Origin: an uncultured Cohaesibacter sp.
GTDB lineage: Bacteria > Pseudomonadota > Alphaproteobacteria > Rhizobiales > Cohaesibacteraceae
Direction: 5' to 3'
DNA length: 64,000 bases
NCBI RefSeq assembly: GCF_963662805.1
Contig: NZ_OY759854.1
Location: forward strand, 186,001 to 250,000
Positions 17,049 through 25,903 of the stretch are shown here, piece after piece; within the stretch, counting starts at the first letter, position 1; each line of letters begins with the position of its first letter. The notes under the pieces are model-generated. The model was not told where the DNA came from. It searched no databases and was given only the letters and a program-made list of their open reading frames with translations. A program made the translations under genes and the position numbers.

Positions 17049-17960
17049 ATGCCTGATATTCTTTGTCTCGGAGAACCGATGCTCGAATTCAACCAGCAAC
17101 CGGACGGCAATTATCTGCCCGGTCATGGTGGAGATACTTCCAACTGCGCGATTGCGGCAGCCCGGCAGGGTGCCAGCGTCGGCTATGTGACGCATATCGG
17201 AGCGGATGCCTTTGGCGACAGTTTCATGAGGCTGTGGGCCGACGAGAAGATCGACACAAGATACGTAAAGCAGGTCGATACGGCCCACACTGGCATCTAT
17301 TTTGTCACCCACAATGAAACGGGCCATCACTTCAGCTATTTCCGCGACGGCTCGGCCAGCAGCCGGATGAAGCCGGAAGACCTGCCGGTGGAAGCACTGA
17401 CCTCGGCCAAGATCCTGCATGTCTCGGGCATCAGTCAGGCCATTTCAAACAGCGCTGCCGATACGGTCTTTGCCGCGATTGCGGTGGCCAAAGAAAATGG
17501 TGTGCAGGTTTCCTACGATACCAACCTGAGGCTCAAGCTTTGGTCGGTCGAGCGCGCCCGTGCGATCATTCATGCGGGTATGGCCCAGTGTGACATCGCA
17601 CTGCCGGGGCTTGATGATGCCCGCAACCTGACTGGCCTTGAAGAACCTGACGCCATCGTCGATTTCTATCTTACACTCGGGGCGAAGATTGTCGCTCTGA
17701 CCCTCGGGGCGGATGGCACTTTGGTTGCTACGCCGGACGAACGGCGGCAGATCAAGGGGCGTCGTGTCGAAGCCGTTGATGCGACGGCGGCGGGTGACAC
17801 CTACGACGGGGCGTTTCTTGCCCGGATTGTCACCGGAGACAGCCCCTTTGAAGCCGCGCGTTATGCCAATGCGGCAGCGGCTCTCTCAACACAGAATTAT
17901 GGTGCGGTTGCGGCCATGCCGCACAAGGCGGATGTCGAGGCGTTTCTCACCAACGGCTGA
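17049..17960 (+). CDS. PfkB-family sugar kinase, probably 2-keto-3-deoxygluconate kinase type
   Basis: 303-residue ribokinase-family kinase. N-terminal substrate lid residues GEPMLEF and GGDTSNCAIAAARQG, and the C-terminal anion-hole signature DATAAGDTYDGAF with the catalytic Asp, are present. The pattern GGDTSN with the acid-recognising YFRDGSASSRM resembles KDG kinases. The ATG at 17049 is chosen over a TTG at 17037; no strong ribosome-binding site is visible. Last gene of the operon. With the aldolase homologue upstream it implies phosphorylation of a 2-keto-3-deoxy sugar acid before cleavage. Confidence 0.88.
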   Translation: MPDILCLGEPMLEFNQQPDGNYLPGHGGDTSNCAIAAARQGASVGYVTHIGADAFGDSFMRLWADEKIDTRYVKQVDTAHTGIYFVTHNETGHHFSYFRDGSASSRMKPEDLPVEALTSAKILHVSGISQAISNSAADTVFAAIAVAKENGVQVSYDTNLRLKLWSVERARAIIHAGMAQCDIALPGLDDARNLTGLEEPDAIVDFYLTLGAKIVALTLGADGTLVATPDERRQIKGRRVEAVDATAAGDTYDGAFLARIVTGDSPFEAARYANAAAALSTQNYGAVAAMPHKADVEAFLTNG

Positions 17961-18000
17961 AACGCCTCTAGCGCAGGGTTCCTTCAGACAGACGTCAACA

Positions 18001-19002
18001 TCAGGATGCTGATTTGATGTTTTGGAGGTTGAGCGGGTAGTCCGGTTTTTTTCCTGTCAGGACAAGGGCTACCTGGCGAGCCGCCGTTTCCCTTGCCTGC
18101 AGGATGGATTCTTCGGAATAGTAGGCTGCATGGGGGGTGACGATAACATTGGGTAGTGTGAAGAGGGGATTGTCAGCCGGGTTCCACTCTGCCTTCTTGG
18201 CGGGCTCTTCTTCCGGATCATCAAGCCCCGCTCCGGCGAGGGTGCCCTCGGTCAGGGCTCGGTAGAGTGCCTTGTTGTCGATGGTCGGTCCTCTGCCGGT
18301 GTTGATGACAAACGCTCCCGGCTTCATCTGGGCGAATTCCGCATCGGACAGGAAATGGCGCGTGTCCGGCAGCATCGGCACCTGCATGCACAGATAGTCC
18401 GAGCGGCTCAGGATCTCTTCTTTGGAGACCCGTTCGACCCCGTGCTTGAGGAGCACATCCTCCGAGACATAGGGATCATGGACGATCACCTTGACCCCGA
18501 ATGCCTTGGCCCGGTCACCTATGGCCTGACCGATCTTGCCAAAAGAGACGATACCGAAGGTCTTGTCGCGCAGGCGATAGATCGGGGCTCCGGATTGCCA
18601 GCGCCAGATGCCCTTGTGGGTGGCCTCGTTGAAGGCCTGGATTTTGCGGGCAAGGGTCAGCCACAAGGTAATGGCATGGTCGGCGACTTCCTCGGTGCAA
18701 TAGTCCTGCACGTTGGTCACCAGAATGCCCTTGCGGGTGGCGGCCTCGACATCGACGATATCGACGCCGACGCCGTAGCGCGCGATCACCTTGCATTGTT
18801 GCATATGCTCGATCGTTCGTGCGCCGACCCGGGCATACTGGTTCATGATTGCCGCGCAATCCTTGACTTCTTCAAACAGGTCTTCCTCGCACTTGGCCTG
18901 GAGCGCGACAACGCGCGCTCCTGCTTCCTCGAGAATGGCCCGTTCAACTTCATAATCTCCATAGTCATAGTCGGAGATGATGACTTTCGGTGCATGTTTC
19001 AT
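18001..19002 (-). CDS. 2-hydroxyacid dehydrogenase, CtBP-like
   Basis: 333 residues, NAD-binding 2-hydroxyacid dehydrogenase. The nucleotide motif is GIVSFGKIGQAIG (Ser in place of the first Gly of the usual pattern). Catalytic residues appear as Arg in NTGRGPTID, Glu in DDPEEEP and His in TPHAAYYSEE. It is about 16 bases behind the dctM stop, so it is the last gene of the leftward TRAP operon that starts at 21866. It converges on the kinase gene at 17960. It is a relative of the enzyme at 13440, so the two TRAP systems may feed similar hydroxyacids. Confidence 0.92.
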   Translation of the reverse strand: MKHAPKVIISDYDYGDYEVERAILEEAGARVVALQAKCEEDLFEEVKDCAAIMNQYARVGARTIEHMQQCKVIARYGVGVDIVDVEAATRKGILVTNVQDYCTEEVADHAITLWLTLARKIQAFNEATHKGIWRWQSGAPIYRLRDKTFGIVSFGKIGQAIGDRAKAFGVKVIVHDPYVSEDVLLKHGVERVSKEEILSRSDYLCMQVPMLPDTRHFLSDAEFAQMKPGAFVINTGRGPTIDNKALYRALTEGTLAGAGLDDPEEEPAKKAEWNPADNPLFTLPNVIVTPHAAYYSEESILQARETAARQVALVLTGKKPDYPLNLQNIKSAS

Positions 19003-19018
19003 CTTGGTCTTTCATTCA

Positions 19019-20302
19019 TTACCACAAAGAGGGAAGAGTCAGCGAGATCGCCGGGATGTAGGTCACAAGGATCAGCAGAACGATCATGCCGGCAAAGAAG
19101 GGCAGAACCGCGCGACTGAGCTTTTCGATCGAGACCTTCGAGATCGTGCTGGCGACGAAGAGGTTGACCCCGAGGGGCGGCGTGCAAAAGCCGATTGCAA
19201 GATTGACGGTCAGGATCACGCCAAACATGATCGGATCGACACCGAGGGCTGTGACCACGGGCAAGAGGATCGGCGTCATGATGATGATTGAGGAGATGGT
19301 CTCCATGAACATCCCGATGATCAGCAGCACGATGTTGATGAGCAACAGGATGATGATCGGATTTTGTGAAAACTCGGTCAGAGCCGCTGCCAGATTGGCC
19401 GGAACCTGCGCGATGGTGATCAGTCGTCCGAAAGCCGTTGCCATGATGACAAGTATGAGGATCGTGCCACTAGTCTTTGCGCTTTCCGCGAGGATGCCGA
19501 ACAGGTCTGAAAAGCCAATGTCCCGATAGACGAAGATGCCGACAACACAGGCATAGACAACCGCAACAGCCCCGGCTTCAGTGGGGGTGAATACACCACT
19601 GTAGATGCCCCCCAAAATGATCACCGGAACCATCAGAGACCAGAAGGCTTCCCGGAAACTCGAGAGGATGCCTCCAACAGTGAACTCGGTGGTTGAGGCT
19701 GCAATCGTGTCATCCTTGCGAAGCAGAAGGCGAGAGATCAACATGAAGGTGATGGCGAACAGGATTCCAGGAACGACGCCTGCAAGAAACAACTTGCCAA
19801 TGGAAACCTCGGCAGTCACGCCATAGATGATGAAGGGAATGCTCGGTGGGATCAAAACCCCTATCATACCGGCCGAGGCCGTCAGTGCACCACTGAAGGA
19901 GCGTTTGTAGCCGACCTTTTCCATCTCGGGGATGAGGTTGGAGCCAATGGCTGCCACAGTGGCGGGAGCAGAACCTGAAATTGCAGCGAAGAAGACGCAT
20001 GCCAGGACATTTACATAGGCCAGCCCTGCACGGATGTGTCCGACGAGCGAATTGGAAAAGGCAACGATGCGTCGCGACATGCCGCCATGCTGCATCAGAT
20101 CACCTGCCAGAATGAACAGAGGTACAGCAATCAAGGGAAATGAATCGGCTCCAGTCACTACCGAGCGAGACAGAAGAGCCATAGGCGGTGCGCCGTCGAC
20201 CAACATCATAACAAGCATGGTGGACAGACCCAGACAAATGCCAATTGGGACACTGAGGAACAGGAGAACCAGAAGGCAAGCAAAAAGGATCGTTGAGATC
20301 AT
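19019..20302 (-). CDS. TRAP transporter large permease (DctM)
   Basis: 427 residues, about twelve helices. Recognisable segments are VTGADSFPLIAVPLFILAGDL, ISGSAPATVAAIGSNLIPEM, GVLIPPSIPFIIYGV, FTPTEAGAVAVVYA and NLAIGFCTPPLGVNLFVA. I chose the ATG at 20302 (MISTILFACLLVLLF); the longer frame only overlaps dctQ. It forms the channel of the TRAP system whose binding protein is at 20868. Confidence 0.95.
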   Translation of the reverse strand: MISTILFACLLVLLFLSVPIGICLGLSTMLVMMLVDGAPPMALLSRSVVTGADSFPLIAVPLFILAGDLMQHGGMSRRIVAFSNSLVGHIRAGLAYVNVLACVFFAAISGSAPATVAAIGSNLIPEMEKVGYKRSFSGALTASAGMIGVLIPPSIPFIIYGVTAEVSIGKLFLAGVVPGILFAITFMLISRLLLRKDDTIAASTTEFTVGGILSSFREAFWSLMVPVIILGGIYSGVFTPTEAGAVAVVYACVVGIFVYRDIGFSDLFGILAESAKTSGTILILVIMATAFGRLITIAQVPANLAAALTEFSQNPIIILLLINIVLLIIGMFMETISSIIIMTPILLPVVTALGVDPIMFGVILTVNLAIGFCTPPLGVNLFVASTISKVSIEKLSRAVLPFFAGMIVLLILVTYIPAISLTLPSLW

Positions 20303-20304
20303 GT

Positions 20305-20799
20305 TCAGGCCTCCTTGCCAGGCGCAGCCTTCAGCTCTCTGATCGTACGCAGCATGTGCTGCACGATCCGGAAGGAAGACAAAACCGCACCTACGGGTGC
20401 TGACGAATAGAGAATTGGGATGGGCAATCCCAGAACGACTGATTTCTGGGACATCACGAAAGGAGCCCTGATCAGTTCGATGCACTGGTCTGCCAGAATG
20501 ATGAAAAAGATCAGGACTGCCAGATCGACCAGAATGTCGAGATACAATCCAAGTCGTTCGCCCAGTAGGTCTTTGACAATCGTGATGCGGACATGATCCC
20601 TTCGATAGAAGGCGTAGCTTACCGAAAGCCAGATGAACCAGACAAAGATCCAGAGGGTGAGCTCTTCACCCCAGGAAAGAGACGCATTCATGATGTAGCG
20701 CATGAACACATTGACTGAAATGAGCAGGACCATCCCCGCAAGAAGGAGTGCTATGAGACCCCGCTCCAGATTGGCGTTGAGCCAGCTGAAGAGTTTCAT
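20305..20799 (-). CDS. TRAP transporter small permease (DctQ)
   Basis: 164-residue four-helix protein with the family pattern FMRYIMNASLSWGEELTLW and RRDHVRITIVKDLL. The start at ATG 20799 (MKLFSWLNANLERG) is preferred; an in-frame TTG at 20811 is possible, and neither has a strong ribosome-binding site. Its stop is 2 bases from the dctM start. Confidence 0.92.
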   Translation of the reverse strand: MKLFSWLNANLERGLIALLLAGMVLLISVNVFMRYIMNASLSWGEELTLWIFVWFIWLSVSYAFYRRDHVRITIVKDLLGERLGLYLDILVDLAVLIFFIILADQCIELIRAPFVMSQKSVVLGLPIPILYSSAPVGAVLSSFRIVQHMLRTIRELKAAPGKEA

Positions 20800-20823
20800 T
20801 TGACGTATCAATCAGGTTGGAGG

Positions 20824-20848
20824 AGGGGTGCCTTGAGAGAGCACCCCT
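20824..20848 (-). other. Intercistronic hairpin between dctP and dctQ
   Basis: AGGGGTGC pairs with GCACCCCT around a nine-base loop, between the binding-protein stop and the small permease start. It probably stabilises the dctP message or attenuates the membrane genes (inference). Confidence 0.55.
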
Positions 20849-20867
20849 TCAAAGTCAGGATGACAGA

Positions 20868-21866
20868 CTATTCGGCGCTTGCAGCCTTGACAGCAGCAAC
20901 CCAATCGTCGAAGACATCGGCTCCGATGCTGTCCCGGAACTTGGCGCGAATGCTTTCAGTTGCGTCACTGAACAGCTGACGCTGCTCACTCGTCAATTCG
21001 GAGATCTCCACCCCTTCCTTGGCGATGAGTTCCAACTGTTCGGTCTCTTCCTTGGAGATGATCTGCTGTTGGAACTCGGAAGCTTCATCCATGGATTTGC
21101 GGATCAGCTCCTGCTGCTCGGCGGGCAGGTTGGAGAAGAACTGCTGGGAGATCACCGGAATGTACACTGTGAAGACATGCCCGGTGAGAGAAAGATACTT
21201 TTGCACCTCGTAGAAGCGCTGGGACGCAATGATGGAGATCGGGTTTTCCTGACCATCAATGACACCCTGTTGCATCGCTGAGTAGACTTCACCAAAGTTC
21301 ATCGGTGTCGGGTTTGCACCAAGTGCCTTGAAGGTGTCGACATGGGCGGGCACTTTCATCGTCCGCAGTTTCACGCCTTCAAGATCTTCTGGCTTGTTGA
21401 TGGCACGCACATTGTTCGTGATTTGGCGCTGGCCGCTTTCCAGATAACCAAGTCCGATCAGACCCTGATTTTCAAGTCGGTCGAGTAGCTTCTGCCCCGC
21501 TTCGCCATGCATGACCTTGAGGGCAATTGCCTTGCTTGGATACATGTAGGGCAGTTCGATAACCGAAAATGCCGGATCCCAACCAGAGTAAAGAGCGGAT
21601 GGGGAAACTGCCATTTCAAGAATACCGCTCTGAACACTTTCGATCATTTCGCGGTCTGGGCCGAGCTGCGAGTTCGGGAAAATATGAACTTCAAGCTCGC
21701 CGTTGGAACCGGTTTCCACCAGTTCCTTGAACTTCACCATTGCCCGATGCATGTGGAACTGTTCGTTGGTTCCGTGCCCCAGTTTGATGATGGTTTTGGC
21801 TTGGGATGCTGAGGCCATGGCCAAGGCCACGGCAAGTGCGAGGACTGCTGCTGATTTTTTAAACAC
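20868..21866 (-). CDS. TRAP transporter periplasmic binding protein (DctP)
   Basis: 332 residues with a Sec signal peptide ending near SASQA. DctP features are HGTNEQFHMHRAMVKFKELV, the carboxylate-binding Arg in VKLRTMKVPAH, NPTPMNFGEVYSAMQQGVIDGQEN and KYLSLTGHVFT. The start is GTG 21866 with GGGAGGG upstream. It is the first gene of the operon and is expressed from the promoter at 21918-21940, which contains operator site B. It is therefore likely co-regulated with the lactonase/ABC genes at the left end of the window. Confidence 0.94.
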   Translation of the reverse strand: MFKKSAAVLALAVALAMASASQAKTIIKLGHGTNEQFHMHRAMVKFKELVETGSNGELEVHIFPNSQLGPDREMIESVQSGILEMAVSPSALYSGWDPAFSVIELPYMYPSKAIALKVMHGEAGQKLLDRLENQGLIGLGYLESGQRQITNNVRAINKPEDLEGVKLRTMKVPAHVDTFKALGANPTPMNFGEVYSAMQQGVIDGQENPISIIASQRFYEVQKYLSLTGHVFTVYIPVISQQFFSNLPAEQQELIRKSMDEASEFQQQIISKEETEQLELIAKEGVEISELTSEQRQLFSDATESIRAKFRDSIGADVFDDWVAAVKAASAE

Positions 21867-21908
21867 TTTTCCCTCCCTTGAGAATTGTGGATCTGTGACG
21901 AGTGTCTC

Positions 21909-21940
21909 AACTGGTATAGCAGATATTAGATTCCAATCAA
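21909..21940 (-). promoter_or_regulatory. Promoter and GntR operator, site B
   Basis: AACTGGTATAGCAGAT (21909-21924) matches the site A operator at 15 of 16 positions. On the leftward strand TTGATT (21940-21935), a 16-base spacer and TATACC (21918-21913) give the same geometry as site A. The dctP start codon lies 52 bases downstream. The remaining bases between here and 22144 hold no gene I can see. Confidence 0.78.
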
Positions 21941-22143
21941 GATGGATTTTTCATTAGCACACCCAAAGGCCCAGATTTCCGCAACTTGCAGCGGATTTTT
22001 CGCAGCAAATCCACCCTGACACTGAAGGCTTTCACAATCAGGATGGCTTGAGATAGGAAAATCAGCCTGGTTGCGACAGGAAAGAAAATCGAGAAGAAGC
22101 AAAGCCGGGCATCCAGAACAGTTCTGACTATTCAAACAAAGTC

Positions 22144-22181
22144 AGCCGAGCCAACAGGCTTAATCCTGTTCTGACTCGGCT
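22144..22181 (-). terminator. Terminator-like hairpin after the fused-permease gene
   Basis: Outer arms AGCCGAG/CTCGGCT and inner arms AACAGG/CCTGTT form an interrupted stem. On the leftward strand it is followed by GACTTTGTTTG. It lies 45 bases behind the permease stop and ends the leftward ABC operon. Confidence 0.5.
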
Positions 22182-22226
22182 GTGCGTGTTGAGCGTCAAG
22201 GCAGGTGTGGTGCCCCTCTTCAAAGC

Positions 22227-24287
22227 CTAAACCGTTTTTTCGACAATCCCAGGACCAGTCATAGACTGCTCCATTGATTTCCTTTTGCGCTTTGGTTGGA
22301 TCGACTGGCCCAGCAGAATGAGGATCAATACGCTGCCGTGAATGATTTCTCTCAGCGCTGGAGGCATTTGAATGGTGGCCAGCGTACTCTGGATCAGAAC
22401 CACAACCATAACGCCGATCAGCATGGCCAGCGGGTGACCGCGTCCGCCTGCGATGTTGGACCCTCCGAGAACAACAGCTGCGATCGCAGGCATCAGATAC
22501 GGATTGCCCATGCCCTGAAATGCTTTACCAGAGAATCCGGTTAGCAGGATGGTGCCCACCCCGTAGCAGAAACCGGCAGCAACGAAGATGCCGACGATTA
22601 CCAATGGTGTCCGGATCCCCGAGAGATAGGCGGCGCCTTCGGAAAAACCGATAGCCGAGATCTCTCGTCCCAAACGAGAGCGTTTGAGCAGGAACCACAT
22701 GAGGAAGAAGAATGCCAGAATGAGCAGGGCGGCATTGGGGATCGGCGAGATGAGGCGCCCCGATCCGAGAGAGGTCATCAACTCGGTTGCTTGTGAGCTC
22801 GGTGCAAATCCACCCGTGATGATCGAGATCATGCCGAGCAACACGGAATTAACGCCGAGCGTGAAGATGATTGACGGGACCCTCAGATAGGCGACACCGA
22901 CTCCATTCACTAAACCGATCAGGATGCCCACCAGCAGGATTGTTGGAATCGTCAAAACTGGCGTATTCATGGTACCGATCATGGCACAGGCCGTGATAGC
23001 ACCTGGCATGGACAGATCGATCTGGCCAATCTTGATGACCAGAAATGCCCCTAGCGAAAAGGCCCCGAGAAAGGCTGCATTCTGGATCTGCAGGATGAGG
23101 AAGTTGAACGACAGGAAGGGCAATGTATCTCCGTTTGCCAACAGAATGGCGGAGGCCGCAATGATCAGTACCAAAGTAACCAAGAGACCCAATATCAAAG
23201 GCTTGAAGATCGACTGGTCTTCCCGGCTCCGATAGGCCTGCCCTAACAGAAGCAGGCGGTTCTTTTCCCGCAAGGCAGCTGCTGCGCCGAGCGAGATTGC
23301 GAACAACAGGATCAGGCCTTCGAAAAGGGGCTGAATGATCGGGCTCGCGTCGAAAACCCACAGAATCTTGTCAGAAGCGCGAATGATCGGTCCAATCATG
23401 CTAAGTGTGTAGGCCCCGAAGATTGGTCCCAATACACCGCCAATACCACCGGCAAGAGACGTCCCGCCAATGACCGAAGCGGCCAATGTGTTGAGAGTGT
23501 AGAAGCCAGTCTGTACACCGTTGGCATCTCCTGTCAGGGTGAGGGCCGACATGAAAATCCCACCGCATGCAGCAAAGAATCCACCGATCATGTAGGATAC
23601 GATTTTGGCTCGCTGGACCGGCAGGCCGGACATTTTGGCAGCCTGCGGATTGGAGCCAGTAGCAATCAGAGCGCGACCGATCAGTGTCCGGCGCAGGGGA
23701 AGCCAGACAAGGGCTGTCATCAGGATGATTGCGATAATCGCGCTCGGAATGCGGCCAAGAATGGTCGTGCCGAGGAAATCCGGCAGCCAAATATTGCTTT
23801 CATAAGTGAGGAAATCGCCCAGAATGAGTGACACCTTGCCGCCGGGAGTTGGGCGCAGCCACAAAGCAAAACCATAGAAGACGAGACCGCTGGCGAGCGT
23901 TGCAATGACGGGTTGAATGCGTCCATAGACAATAATGGCACCGTTGATCCAGCCGGCGAGCGTCCCTGTGGCGAGGCAGGCCAGAAGCCCCAGAAGAATA
24001 CCGAATGTCGAGCCATCGAGCATATGGGAGGCAACGGAGCGGACCAGCACAAGAATGCTGCCGATCGAGAGATCGATCCCGCCTGCAAGCAGAACTATTG
24101 ACTGACCGACTGTGGCAAGTGCAAGAGCGGCACCCTGGTTGGAATTGGTCGTGATCGTCGTGGTGCCGAAGCCATTCGGATGCAAATGGGCGAAGATACC
24201 ATAGGCCACCATGAACAGAATGATGGCCATCGTTCCGCGTCTGGATGAGCGCATCAAGTTTTTGGCAGTGATGAGCAGAGAAGTCAT
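22227..24287 (-). CDS. Fused double ABC sugar permease
   Basis: 686 residues, about twice the usual length of an RbsC-type permease. The first half (1 to about 340) has AGGIDLSIGSILVLV and GGTSLAGGIGGVLGPIFGA; the second half (about 365-670) has GQIDLSMPGAITACAM, LRVPSIIFTLGVN and VVLGGSNIAGGRGHPLAM. The halves are joined by a charged linker (KNRLLLLGQAYRSREDQS). In most systems of this class two copies of one permease, or two separate subunits, are used. The frame is intact although its operon partners at 24300 and 25904 are frameshifted. The start at 24287 follows the ATPase stop by 12 bases. Confidence 0.88.
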   Translation of the reverse strand: MTSLLITAKNLMRSSRRGTMAIILFMVAYGIFAHLHPNGFGTTTITTNSNQGAALALATVGQSIVLLAGGIDLSIGSILVLVRSVASHMLDGSTFGILLGLLACLATGTLAGWINGAIIVYGRIQPVIATLASGLVFYGFALWLRPTPGGKVSLILGDFLTYESNIWLPDFLGTTILGRIPSAIIAIILMTALVWLPLRRTLIGRALIATGSNPQAAKMSGLPVQRAKIVSYMIGGFFAACGGIFMSALTLTGDANGVQTGFYTLNTLAASVIGGTSLAGGIGGVLGPIFGAYTLSMIGPIIRASDKILWVFDASPIIQPLFEGLILLFAISLGAAAALREKNRLLLLGQAYRSREDQSIFKPLILGLLVTLVLIIAASAILLANGDTLPFLSFNFLILQIQNAAFLGAFSLGAFLVIKIGQIDLSMPGAITACAMIGTMNTPVLTIPTILLVGILIGLVNGVGVAYLRVPSIIFTLGVNSVLLGMISIITGGFAPSSQATELMTSLGSGRLISPIPNAALLILAFFFLMWFLLKRSRLGREISAIGFSEGAAYLSGIRTPLVIVGIFVAAGFCYGVGTILLTGFSGKAFQGMGNPYLMPAIAAVVLGGSNIAGGRGHPLAMLIGVMVVVLIQSTLATIQMPPALREIIHGSVLILILLGQSIQPKRKRKSMEQSMTGPGIVEKTV

Positions 24288-24299
24288 GAAGAGGAGTCC

Positions 24300-25827
24300 T
24301 CAGGATTTGGAGCGAGACGCAGTGCTGGGCTCGGGTCGTTTCGCCAGGTTAAAGGCGGCGTTGACGAGGTTTTCTTCCGTCAGTTCATCGCCCTCCAGAG
24401 AGCGAACCACGTGGCCTTCATATAGAACAATGACCCGGTGGCAGGCCTGACACAGCTCTTTCTGATCGGAAGAGTAGAGCAGGACTGCGCATCCCTCAGA
24501 TGCCAGTTGGTGCAGAAGTTGGAAGATTTCCTTTTTCGTTCCAATATCGATACCGCGGGTGGGATCATCGAGCAGGAAGATGTCCGGATGGCATTCGAGC
24601 CATTTGGCCAAGACAATCTTCTGTTGATTGCCGCCTGACAATTCATGGGCCGGCTGGGCAGGTGAACTGACACGGATCTTCAGCCGTTCGATTGCCCGGG
24701 CTATGCGATCACGGTTTGCGACACGGGGTCTTGTCAAATCTTTCAGGTAGGCATCCGTATCGCAAAGCAGGATATTGTCTTCAACAGGCATTGACTGGAC
24801 CAGACCATGGGAGCCACGGTCTTCCGGTACATAGGCCATGCGTGGGGTCATTGCCATCCGCTTTGAAGGCTGAGCATTGATGGTCGGTCTGCCGTCCAGT
24901 TCCATCTTTTCCGGCCATGCCCTTCAAGGCTCCGAAGACCGCGAGCAGGATCTCATGCTGACCCTGGCCATCCAGACCGCCGATGCCAAGGACTTCACCC
25001 CGACGCAGCTCAAGATCGATGGAATTGAGGGCAGGGGCCCACGTTAGACCCTTCAATTGCAGAATGCTTGGCAGATCTTTGGCGAGGGGAGCTGGTCTGG
25101 GCAGGGAGGCGTCAATGGCTCGACCCATCATCATCCTGACCATGTCGTCAGCTGTCTTGGTCTCGAAAACGAAGCTGTCCACTTTGCTGCCGTCTCGGAA
25201 GATCGAGCAATCATCTGCCAGTTGTTCGATTTCTGCCATCCTGTGCGACACATAGAGAATGGCCAGCCCATCGTCAGCCAGTTGTCGCGCTAGGGACAAA
25301 ATGTGCTGACTGTCCTGTTCGGTGAGTGCGGATGTACTTTCATCGAGAATGAGCAATCGGGGATTCGATGCCAGTCCTTTGGCTATTTCTACGAGCTGGC
25401 GTCGGGAGAGCGGAAGGTCTCGAACCAGTTTGTTCGGCGAGACATCCTCGGCACCGACCAGCTTTAACAGCTCTTCTGCTCGCCGACGCTCGGCCTGTCG
25501 GTCGATCAGGCCCATTTTCCGAGGTGGTGAAGCGAGCTGGATATTTTCAGCGACGCTGAGATCCTGAATCAATGACATTTCCTGAAACACGCAGGAAATG
25601 CCACACGCGCGTGCGGCGCCCGGATCTGATAAGGCTACGACATCGCCATTGACTTCAATAGTTCCTTCGCTCGCCGGCAGCGTACCGGCAAGGCATTTGA
25701 GAAGGGTCGACTTGCCTGCGCCGTTTTCGCCCAAAACGGCATGAATACGACCAGCAACTACGTCAAGATCGACGGTGTTCAAGGCACGCACTGTCCCATA
25801 GTCGACACACAGGCCGCGAACGCGCAA
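24300..25827 (-). pseudogene. ABC sugar transporter ATP-binding protein, frameshifted
   Basis: Two overlapping frames together make one RbsA-type ATPase. The N-terminal part (24781-25827 frame) has GENGAGKST, LILDESTSAL and YVSHRMAEI and runs to GALKGMAGK. The C-terminal part (24300-24905 frame) continues with MELDGRPTI, LSGGNQQKIVLAKW and LLDDPTRGIDIG. Dropping one A from the AAAA run (TTTT at 24907-24910 on the plus strand) joins them into 508 residues, the normal length. The start is a TTG at 25827. Second-domain Walker B has Asp-Asp where Asp-Glu is usual, and the first has LDES, not LDEP. It is either a decaying gene or a sequencing error. Confidence 0.85.
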
Positions 25828-25855
25828 ATAGGGGTTGCCCCCTACTTGCGCCTTC

Positions 25856-25882
25856 GGTCCCGGCGGGTGCTTCGCCGGGACC
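25856..25882 (-). other. Intercistronic hairpin between binding protein and ATPase
   Basis: GGTCCCGGCG and CGCCGGGACC form a perfect 10-bp stem with a seven-base loop. It lies behind the proposed true stop (25904-25906) of the binding-protein gene, the same place as the hairpins at 2209 and 20824. Confidence 0.6.
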
Positions 25883-25903
25883 TGGGATCTTTGCCAGCAT
25901 GGG

